Assembly: GCF_032884065.1 (NCBI RefSeq)
Contig: NC_088879.1
Coordinates: forward strand, 16,870,489 to 16,934,488
Source: Artemia franciscana
Lineage: Eukaryota > Arthropoda > Branchiopoda > Anostraca > Artemiidae
Reading direction: 5' to 3'
Length of the DNA stretch: 64,000 nucleotides
How positions within the stretch are numbered: the stretch's first letter is position 1; each line of letters starts with the position of its first letter. Under the pieces are notes generated by a model. The model saw only the letters and a list, made by a program, of their open reading frames with translations, was not told the origin of the DNA and made no database searches. The position numbers and the translations under genes were made by a program. Shown in pieces: positions 15,001-27,000 of the stretch.

Positions 15001-18000
15001 GTAGCATTGATTTGAACAAATAATTACACTCCGTGTCTTTCATATACATTTTCAAATGATTAATTTATTTTCTCACCTTAAACACTTTTTAATCTCAGTT
15101 TCCCTATCTATATCTCTTCTTTTGTCTTTTATTTTAATCCTTTTAGTTATTTAATTTCACCTTTTTGACATTCGGACAGCGTGAAAACCCCGGATAATTA
15201 AGATAAAACTAAATTTCAGTCAAGTAAATTTAAATTTGTTTCTTTTTCTTAGTACAACCTTTCTGTCAAAGCATACTGTACTTTCAGGAAAATGTCAAAA
15301 AATAAAACAAAATAATTCTAACAGTTAAAACCAAAATTTCTGCCAAAATTTACCAAATCTACCAAATAAACAAAATTTCAAATTGTTTATAAACTGTAGA
15401 GGGTCTGAATGTTTGGTTACTCACCTGTCTAATTGACATTGTACATAGTATATACAAAAATATGAAGCTGCAATCATAGTAATTTTCTCCAGGTAAGCCT
15501 CTATGAGAAAGTCCTTGAATCCAGGAAATCGGCAAAAACGGTAATTTTGCTACAACTTTTCCTTCAAAACTGAAAAAAAAATCTAAATAGAGCAAAGTAA
15601 GATTTAGAAAAAGAACTTTTTCAATTTAATCGTTTCCTTCCAGTGTTGTCATTTTTGGACTTGAATTGTAAATAAGTTCCAAGATTAAATAATAGTAGAA
15701 ACGTAATAAAATCAGGAAAATTTTCAGCCCCAGTACGATTTAAAAACCTAGTTCGTAGACTCATTCTCGAACACTGTATCTGCTGATTTTAATGCAGAGA
15801 TCAAACAGTTCGTGGTAACGAACTATAGACTAAGAGCAGTATGAGCCCCTGCTAACCAAGATTATAAAAAGGTAAAAAATAATGCCAGTGCGTAAAAGCA
15901 AACCCACCCCTCGCCCCGATTCTTTCTAAAAAAAAATAAATAACGCCAAACTTTATTAGCGTTAATAATGTTTCCGCAGATGATCTCCTCCCCTCTGCAA
16001 CAGAATCCCAGCTTAGCAGGCATACTTATCTAGGTCAAGAAAATGCACAACATGATTTTTTTTTCATGCTTATATGCCATAGAAAGTGAATTTTTACTTG
16101 TGGAATTTTCGACAATTCCTCAATAAGTAAGATATTACGCTCAAAATGTCGAAATTTTACCCGAGGGCACTCTAAATTAATTTTGGGGATAACAATATCT
16201 CCCTATCTACTTTTATGTCAAGGCATGAACAGGACTGTCGGCCTTAGTGACTGATCTCAGTTCTAGCGGTTTGTTCTTTCCCCCTACGGAGCTTTACACT
16301 GTTTGACACGGCTTTACACGGTTAATTTACATATATTTAGCTTGTAAATTCTGTTTTTGCAGGCACAAAGACGAAAAAATTTGCTACTGAAATAACTTCA
16401 AGAGGGAAATATTGTCATTTTCGAAGCAAATATTTGGAAAAGCTGGTAATCAATGCGGTACTGACAAGAAAGCTGATTGAAGACAATGGCTTTGATTCTT
16501 GAGCACTTAAAAAAAAGGTGTGTTTGGTTTTGAAAAAAAAGGGAAGAAAACAGCTTTGATTCCTGAAGCTGTTTCTGGCTCTGACAAAAAAAAAACAATT
16601 GAAGGCAGCGGCTTCGACTTATGACACGTAACAAGCGTCTTTTTAGCCTACATACTCATTCCAAAACGTTTTCCCTCTCAAGTAATTACGGCGAGCAACG
16701 AATCTTTAAGATTAGTCTATTTCATGTTTTAATTTCATGTTAATAGAGAGGAGAAGGGGCATGTACAAGAACTGACAAGAAGTAATAGACCATATGAAAA
16801 CAAAAGCATTGTAAAGAAAGTGGAGAAAGCATTAGAATATGAACTAAGGAGGTGTGAAGTGGAGGCCATGGATAAAATTGCCAAGGATCTGTAAGATGCA
16901 GCTAGACAGAAATATATTAAAATATTGTACTGGCATGTTAATAAATCGAGAGGGAGTAGTCAATCTGGACTTAAAAATAGGAGCGGGGCCAAAATTAGTG
17001 ATAAGGAAAGAATTAAAGAAAGATGGACAGAAAATTTTGAGAATGTACCAAACCGAAATAGAGTTGCAGGAAAAGATATATAAATAACTTTATTCCTCAC
17101 GCCTCTTAATACAAAATTTCTATACAACTGACACCTTTTTAAAAGAAAAATGTTATGGCAGGGCGAAGAGCGGATCGACTGCGGCACGATTTCCATTTAA
17201 AGTCGTCCTACGTTAAAAGTCTCGAGATATGGTATGTTTATGTTTAGGCTGTTGGAGATAGAAGAACACGAAGAAGTTTGTAATACCTTGAATGTGAAGG
17301 AAGATTTGTCATGTAAGGAAGAATTAGCGACAGTAATAAAAAGATTAAAAAATAATAAGACTCCAGGTGCTGATAGTGTGGTAAATGAGTTCCTTAGATA
17401 TGGCGGCTCTGAGGTGATAAGAATGAGTGTGGTAATTATTGAGGCATTAGTTTGGTCACTGTAGGTAGAAAATTACTTAGTAATATGATACTTTTTAGAC
17501 TGAGAGATGCTGTAGACAAAGCTTTAAGAGAAGAACAGTTCGGTTTTAGAAAAGGTAGAGGATGTGTCGACCAAATTTTCTCTCTTAGATCTGAGGTCAA
17601 ATTTTCTCTGAGGGCCTTTGGTCCTCAGTTTTATAAACTATAAGAAAGCGTTAGATTCTGTTGATAGAAAAGTTATAGCAAAGGTTTTATCCTTGTATGG
17701 TATACCAGACAAATACATTAAAGTGATTAGTGCTATGTACGAGAATAACACTGCTGACGTTAAGGTAGGAAATGAGGTTAGCACCTGGTTTCGTATTATA
17801 TCAGGAGTTAAGCTGGGTTGTGTTCTATCTCCCTTTATAGGGACCATTTTGATGGATTTTTTCTTAAGAAGCACAGGAAAGGCAATGGGAAACCACGGAA
17901 TCAAATGGGGACGAAAAACTCCCCTAGACTAAGAGTATGCTAATGACTTAAGCACCATAGATGAAAGTGGGAGCTCAATGAATGAACTTTTAAAGAATTT

Positions 18001-21000
18001 GCGAGTTCAGTGTTCTAGAATAGATTTGAAAATAAATTGTTAAGAAGACTAAGTCACTAGGGCTATGAATAAGTGAAAACGAAACGGTGGCGTTGGGTAA
18101 CGAAAAGATTGATCAGGTGGACAAATTCACTTGCCTTGGTAGTATTATTAGTAAAGATGGGGGGGGAGCAGTGAAGATGTTGAAAGTAAAACAGCCAAAG
18201 CTCAGGGTGCTTTTTAAAAGTTAAAAAAAAAGTTTGGAAGAAAAGGAAGATAAGTCTAAAAATCAAGATTAGGAAATTGGAAGCTACAATGACATTGCCT
18301 ACGGATTGTTCTGAGTAACCGGCTGACCGACCGTATTCCAAATAGTGGGCTATACGAAAAGTGTGGTTCAATCTCGCTTTCTAGGACTATAATCAGAGAA
18401 AGGTTGAGATGGCTAGGGCACATTCTGCGGATGATAGATTTTTAAAGATTGTCCTTTTGGGTCAACCGTCTAGGACTAAACAGAAAGCAGGTCGTCCGCG
18501 GCTGGGATGGAGAATGTCAAAAAAAAGATTTAGAGGAAATGGGAACTTCATGGGAGGATGTAAAGAGGGAGGCTTTGAATAGATTGGGATGGATGAGGAG
18601 CGTGTGTAGCTGTGTTAGCCTCACGCGGCTTGGTTGCTGCTGTGAGTTGTTCGTAGTTGTAGTAGTGTTCCATGCTTTCTTAGGCCAGTATTAGCAGTAA
18701 AAAATAAAAATTAAGTTAAAAAAAGTAAAATAAATTAGAACTGAAAATACTTACATTGAATTAAAAACTCCAAGTAAGGCAGTAAAGGTGAAACCGATGG
18801 CCAACATCGACTTCATTTTCACAAGCTGCAAATCTCTACTGTTGGCTTTCAGTTTCTCCTCGTCCCTCTCCAGTCTCTTCTTATGTCCTTTATCTAATAG
18901 CTCACTTCCTTCCCTTTTCTTCTCTACTGAAAGAGTTTAAAATAGTATAATTAATTTCCATTTTGATTTTCTTCTTTGATTCTTAAATTTCCTATTCAGG
19001 GTGCAAGAATATATTGAAGAAACTATAGTCACTACTGTATTTTAATAGATTAGACAGAAACTATACTACCTCATTGTGCTATGATTGAACATTAGAAAAC
19101 ACATTTTCTTTTTATCAGGGTCGTTTTGAGTTTTAAAAATAGCCAGTGCACAACATAGTAATAAAAAAGCGTGTTTTGGAAGAGATGCACCATAAAAAAA
19201 AAACATTGGGGAGATACACCATCGAAGAGTCAATTAAGACAAAAAAAGGTTTAAGTCAAAAATTTTCAAAGACCTCCTAAAGCGATTTAACATTTTGAAG
19301 CTGAGATATTGGATTTATGCCCTTTTGACAATATGCATGCAAATAGCATGTTTTGATTTAGTCTAAAACAATCTCCTCAACACTCCCCCTCAGCCTTTCT
19401 GGTGACCCAGGAATCAAACATGTCACCATTTCCAAATAACAAAATGTATCAGGAAAACAAGTTTTTGTTAACCCTTTAGCAAAAACTTAATAGTTTTTTA
19501 CCAAACAGAAAAGAACAAGAAGAAAAATTTGGCCTGACAGGCATGAAGGTGGAACTAGTCGAAAATTGTGATGCTAAACTGGTTAAAATGCATGATGAGC
19601 CAAACACGGGATTGGCAAAAATATAGTTCACTTTCTTAGAGCCAAAATCTGCAGAGCAATCTTTTTTTTTTCGCCAATTCCATGTTCAGCTTATCCTCTA
19701 TTTTAATCTGTTTAGCAACATAATTTTCAACTAATTTCACCTTCACGCCTGTCGAGGATCTTTAATGGTAGTAAGAATGTACAAAAATAGAAGCAAAGTA
19801 AGTAAGACGGCACTAGACCCTTAAGGTCCAAACTGGCGGTGCTGATCTGGATCAAGAAACAATGATTTTTGGAGTAAAATTGTGCTTTTATAGATTCTAA
19901 GCGCGAAAACTTCTTTAAAGTGGTCTGCATTAAATTTTTAGGCCATGAAGATGCTCCAATTAAAACTTCAGGACCAAGGGTGCCTCAGTAAAGACAAAAG
20001 ATCAAGGAAGCATATCTAGTTGCATTGATTCGTAACGCCCTTTTTTAAACAACAAAGCAAAACTATTTTTATAAATGGCCTTGCCATGGATGTATTTAAG
20101 CAAACAAACCATAGCAAACAAAGTAACTACAACAAAGTAAACTATAGCAAAGTAATAAAGGCTTTGAATGGTGGATTGAAATACGCGTATATTCTTGGGC
20201 GTTTAGAACATGGGAGTCGGGATCGCTTCAGCCCAGTAGAACACAAAAAATTACACTGATTTTCAATTCATGTAAATGATAATCCCACTCTCTGGCCACC
20301 CAAATTTCTACTAGTACAATTATTATTATCAATCTAATTTTATTTGAATTTTGTCCCAGAGTTAAATTACAGTCCAACATCATGATTGTTAATTGGAAAA
20401 ACTGTAAAACAACTCTGAAAGCCATGGCAAATTAAAGCGACATTTTTTGGAAAAAAGAAATTGTCACAATATAAGATCGTTTTCTGTCAAAAATCATATT
20501 GATACTTCATTATGGAGCAGAGATTTGGGTCGCAAGGAAGCTGCTCATCTTGAATTATGTAATATGAACTGTTCAATAGATTGTATGGGCTGGATATGTA
20601 CGTTCACTCCCAGTATTTGAAGGGGGGCCAGGATCTATAGCCTCTAAAAAGTAATATACTCTTTTCAATTATATAATCTTGTTTAATTACCAAGAGATAG
20701 TTTACTTAAGATAATATATCAAAAGTGATAATAGTAATGTAAACTAGTCCCTAAAGTCCCCTAATTTAGCAATGTAAACTCAATTTCAATTCCAAGATTA
20801 GATAAGTAGAATTTATATAGTAAAATATGCATATATTAAACTAACAAAAATATAAAGTTATACTATATAGCTAGAGATTAAAGAACTTACACTTTTTGCT
20901 TTGCTTTTCAACTTCAGTTTTTAATCTCTGATACTTCTCTGTCCTATAAACCAAAAGCCATGTCAATCCTGTAAACAAAATCATTCTTGCAATTGTAACT

Positions 21001-24000
21001 TCATTCGAAGATATTAGTAAATATAATTCACAACCCTGAAATGTACTGTTAGTCAAAGCTAAAATCTATACTACAAAATGTTTTGAGATTCTGCAAGGTA
21101 ATATTGATGTCTCTGCAGGCCCCACCACATCCATCTTTCAAGAGAGGTCCAACCAAACTATCATTTATACATCAGCATTTCCTGATTTATCTGTGGGGTT
21201 TTTTGGATTTCTTATGTCTAGTCTAAAAATGCTCTTTTTCCATGCTCGCCTCTCATCATCCTTCAATTGGGATTTTTAGTAATACTCTCCACACCATCTT
21301 CTTTTTCAGGATACAAAATGAGATGCTATGGGACTCTACTCTGCAGACTAGATAAAAGTATTGAAGTCCAGATTTTAACAATGACTTAATATTGTTTTTC
21401 CCCATATTTTGTAATATACTTTCTGACAACAACAATGCAAACCAAGAATGCCACGGGGGGAGGACATTCTCAGGTGGTTCACAACTGGTAGGATAACGTT
21501 GTTTACAAAATGCGATCATTGCATGACATTTACATACAACTCTTCATGCTTAGATTTTCCCAAGTAGAAAAAAAGTTGTATTTTCTACCACTGCAAATCA
21601 TATAGCCATGCCTTCAAGAAGAAGAGTAAAAGTCCAAATTGAAATATTACTTGATTTTCACTTTTTGCACAGAGCAAGTAAAGTTAATATTTATAATAGT
21701 CTGTGTTGTAATTTTGACGATGCTCAGCTCAGAAATATTTTAATGTCATACACGAAAAAGGCAATCCATTGCAGGTGACGTTGATCTACATAACCATATA
21801 AGGAACGTTGTGTCTGTCTAGGATACAATCTTAAATAATCCTTTCTACATAGTTATTGATCCTGTATTTATTATGTGTCTCCTCACAGGCGTGGACTTGG
21901 ACACATGTCTTAACTCCGCTTGGCTTCTCTCCGCTTCGCAAATAATTATGATGTGTCTATCCGTGGACATTTTCAATTGACTACTCCCCGATAATAACCA
22001 TGCTTAGAAAGCAGAACTGATGGAAATAGAACTCTCTTTTCTTGGAACTTCAAGGAAGACCTAAGGCTAAGATGGAGAAGAGTGGATAACAGCAGGCTTG
22101 CTGACATTGACAATTCTATCGAACTGTTTGCTGAAGAACTTAACATAAAGATCTCTTTATTCACAAGAGTTCAAAGAAAAAAAAATCATGTTCCAGGTTG
22201 GACTGCCATGCATCAAAAAGCACACTTACAAAAAAAAAGCAAGAAACTTATTTAGGTGTAACCGATCCTGGAAAATATGTGCAAGAAAACACAGAAAACA
22301 TATGTGTGAGAAACACAGAAACAGAAAAAAAAGTTTTCTAAAAAAAAGTCATTAGGGAAATTATGGCTTTTTGGACTTCTCGTATTGGAGACAAGCTCAT
22401 TCTACAAAGCTCTGAAGAAATTTTCCCAAGCATACAAAGAAAAAGAAATAAGTTGCATACCCCCAGTATTCGACAATGGGTTTCAACCAGAGGTTGATGC
22501 ATAAACTAAGCTTAATCATTTTAAAGTAATTTTTCTTATAGGTTTGTCTGAACACCAAAAAAAAATACCTGGAGTAAGTCCAATAGCCCAGTTAGAACCC
22601 ACAGCTATTACCTCTGATAAAAACCTATAACACACAACTAGTCATAATTAGTAATAATCAGTTATGCTTACCGAATGTGCAGTGTCGGTGAACAATTTCT
22701 ATACTTCTTTTATATATATTTATTTCTTTGTTGCATAAAACACATCATGTGTTTAATAATAAATTGTAAAAAAAGAGCTTTATAGCATATGAGCTTTCGG
22801 AAATAAAGTATAATTACCCAAAATAAAATATTATCTCAGCAATATATATCAACAAAGGAAAAAGCTTTTGGCTTTTTCTTAGCAACAATCTAGTAAAGAA
22901 CGAACCACGTTGCCTTTTCTTTTACCCAAGCTGCTCTTTGAAGTAATTAACTAAGAAAAAAAAAACTTTTCCATAAAATAGGTTTTTCAAAGAAAAGTAA
23001 TGAGCTTCATTAGACAAAGAATTAAAAAAAATAGAATCAAGTAATCAAATAATGGGGCTCAAAACCCCTATGCCTTCCACGGGCAAAAACGAAATTTACA
23101 CTATACTGGAATTTTTTTTTTTAGTGTTTTTACTTTTATAACTTTAGCAAATCAAATATTATTAATATTATAAGGAATAAATATCACCATCTGTACATTA
23201 AACTAACAATGCACACTCATGTGAATTTTTTTCACATTATGATACACCCATATCATCAATCTGTATACAGATTAAATAAAAAAAAACTAATTTTTTTAGC
23301 TGAAAGTAAGGAGCGACATTAAAACTTAAAACGAACTGAAATTACTCCGTATATGAAATGGGTTGTCCCCTCCGCAATCCCTCGCTCTTTACGCTAAACC
23401 TCTTAATTGTTTTAAAAAGTAGAATTGTGGCAAAGAGTCAAACTTTAGCGTAAAGAACGAGGGATTGCGGAAAATTTTGATGCGTTGACTTTGGGAAAAA
23501 AATGAGCGTGGGAGGGGGCCTAGATGCCCTCCAATTTTTTTGGTCACTTAAAAAGGGCACTAGAACTTTTCATTTCCGTTAGAATAAGCCCTCTTGCGAC
23601 GTTCTAGGACCACTTGGTCGATACGATGACCCCTGGGAAAAAAAAAACAAACAAAAAAAACAAACAAACAAATAAACACGCACCCGTGATTTGTCTTATC
23701 TTGGGGAGTAATTCATCCCCAAAGACATAGTTATTATGATTTTCGACTATGCTGAACGAAATGGCTGTCTCAAAATTTTGATCCGTTGAGGGGCCTAGAT
23801 GCCCTCCAATTTTTTTGGTCACTTAAAAAGAGCACTAGAACTTTTCATTTCCGTTAGAATGAGCCCTCTTGTGACATTCTAGGACCACTTGGTCGATACG
23901 ATGACCCCTGGGGGAAAAAGATAATAAAAAAAAATAAAATAAAAAAAATAAACACGCACCCGTGATTTGTCTTCTGACAAAAATTACAAAATTCCACATT

Positions 24001-27000
24001 TTTGTAGATAGGAGCTTGAAACTTCTACAGTAGGGTTCTCTGATACGCTGAATCTGATGGTGTCATTTTCGTTAAGATTATATGACTTTTAGGGGGTGTT
24101 TCTCCCTATTTTCCTAAATAAGGCAAATTTTCTCAGGCTCGTAACTTTTGATGGGTAAGACTAAATTTGATGAAACTTATATATTTAAAATCAGCATTAA
24201 AATGCGATTCTTTTGATGTAGCTATTGATATCAATTTTTTAGAGTTTTAGTTACTATTGAGCCGGGTCGCTCCTTACTACAGTTAGTTACCACGAACTGT
24301 TTGATAGTATGTTTTGATTTAGTTCAACTTTCCCGTCAACGTTTCCTCAAATATTTTTTCAGTATCCTCAGCCTTACTAGTACTCGCTATAGAAGTAGAA
24401 GTTTTAGTGACGTTAATGGTAGTAGTTACATTAGTTAGGTAGCTGTAGAAGCAGCAGTAGTTGTAGTGTAGTACCATGCAAATATGGCCTTTTTGGTCAA
24501 TTGATCACCTGCCGTATCATTTCCTGAAAGTCCCAAATTAATATACTTAGTCATTCTTCAGTTCCATCTTTTGACATACCATATATTTAGTTCAAAACTC
24601 CCCTCAAAATTACCTGAACAACCCATCTTAGTTCCCTTCGTACCTTGGGAAAGTAGAAGTCAACCATGCATACCTTTTCATATACTATATGTGAACAATA
24701 AACAAATTGCCTTGCTTGCATCCCTAAACGCACAATTACTGAACTTTCCAACAATGCTGAAAAAATGATGTCTCAAAATTTTGTTTGGATGTTTGTTTTG
24801 GAAAATGATGTGTGTGGGGGTGGGGGAGGTTGCTCTAAAGTCACTTTGACTTTTAAAAAGGACACTATATTTTCCAATTTCAAATCAAATGAGACCCACC
24901 TAAATTTTATACAACCACCAATTCCACAAAGATCTTATATACCCCCAGGGCATAGCTTAAAGCCCTTTCCCTAGGGCTCTGGGGGGTTGTGTCAACCATG
25001 AAGGCATTGTAATATGTTCTCTGGACTATTTTAAACAAAATAGCCATCGCACAATTTCAATCAGATGCGTTTGGTAAAAAGAAGGGTAGTTAAGGGGGGG
25101 GGGGCTAGTTGACCTCCATCACTTCTGACTCTTAAAAGGGAATTATAACTTCCAATTTTAACCAAATGAGCCACCTCTAAAGTTTATAAAACCATCCCTT
25201 CCATAAGATCCTTAAATGCCCCAGGGGAAAAACTTACAGCCTTTGCTCCCAGGCTCTGGTGGTTTGTATCAAACCCAAAAGCTTTCTTATATAATCTTTG
25301 GACAATTTTGAATTTAAATACTGTCTTAAATTTCGATTGGCTTTAACTTAGGAAAAAACAACGAGTGTGTAGGGGGGGAAGGGTGTAGCTGGGGTCTGAT
25401 CATTTTCTCTCTTAAAAGGACATTTGAACTTCTGATTGTCAATCCAAACGGTCCCCTCCAAAGCATATACGACCTTGAACTTCTGATTGTCAATCCAAAC
25501 GGTCTCCTCCAAAGCATATACGACCACCCTTTCTATAAAACCTTATATGCCCCAGGGCATAACTTACACCCCTTGCTCCATGAGCTGGGGAGGCTGTCTT
25601 CCTCAAAGACATAAGGGGGTGGGCTGGTTGCTCTCAAATCCCTTATGAATTTTAAAAAGGGCACTATAACTTCCAATTTCAAGTCAAATGAGCCCCATCT
25701 GAAGTTTACACCACCGCTAATTCCGCGGTTTCCAAGCACTAAATATGATCTCTAGACAAATTCAATTATGAAGACTATGAAACAGCATTTATTTTATTTA
25801 TTATGTTTAATATCTCTATATTATTTTATTTATGATTTTAATTGGGTAACCACTACAAAATAAAATGTCTATTAGATAAAATAATTCTGAATCAAGAAAT
25901 TATTGGGAGCAACTTCTGAAAGCCTTATTAACTAATGAAACTAAAACTCCTTGATTACAGAAACTGGCTGGCACAAGTTAAAATGCAGATATATATCACT
26001 GTTTGTAGGCTTTGAGAAAAGCATATCAAAATCTCCTTTAATTAATAAATCCAGTTGCTTTGGTGTTCTCATTTAAGCAACCCTTTTAGCGTCTGTGATC
26101 TATAATCTCAATTGCGACTGTTGTAGATATTAATATTATCTTTTTTTTTATTTCTTTGTTTTGGATTTTATTAACTTTAAGTTCAGTTTAGTTTATCTTT
26201 GTTTTTATCAGTCTTGGAGACGCCTTGTTTCATACAGGCAAAATATCCATGTCATTTGAGTTATTAATTTTTTTGCTACTAGCCATAGTCTCAATTATTT
26301 GTTCATTGTTGAGATTTATTTTTTTGTTGTTCTTTGTCATGGTCTGAACTAGACAGTTCAGCTTTAGATTGCTCATTTTCTCTAAGGAGTATTCTAGGCT
26401 ATCCAGAGATACCAAGATGGGCCAGAATAATATCTACACATTATAGGCAATATAATTAGAGCGACTTAGTGAATCTTGGACAGAGGATAAGAAAATGTTA
26501 AGATTGAAAGCAAATACATTGCTGCTGTAAGTTTATGACTCTTGATTTACCCCTTTCCTTAATTGGTCAAAATTATATCCCAATTCCGTAGCCAGTATAA
26601 TATAGAGGGGAAAGAACTTGACTTTATGTTCTTGGACTTCCTGCTTTATAAAGATAATTATGCATTAAGGGGACCTACTCTTAATACATACTACAAAGTA
26701 CACAGATTATCTCTATTGCCTAAAAGACTTCTTTATAAAACAAATCCAGGTTTCCCATCAAGTGTTAACTAGCAGTAAGATGACAGTAACATATGCAAAA
26801 AGGCAAATCACCTAAAAGCACGATTGACTAAGACAACAGCAATTACTGTTTTTCATTTTTAAAGACTTTTTTAAACAAGTAAGGGTGCTTTGGATTGCTA
26901 TGTGACTGCTGAGTTGGTATTCTTGGTTTTTCCTGCTTAGTGTTCTCAGTTAGCAGACATTAAGTTGAGTCATAAACCAAAATATTCTAAAGAAACCTAT

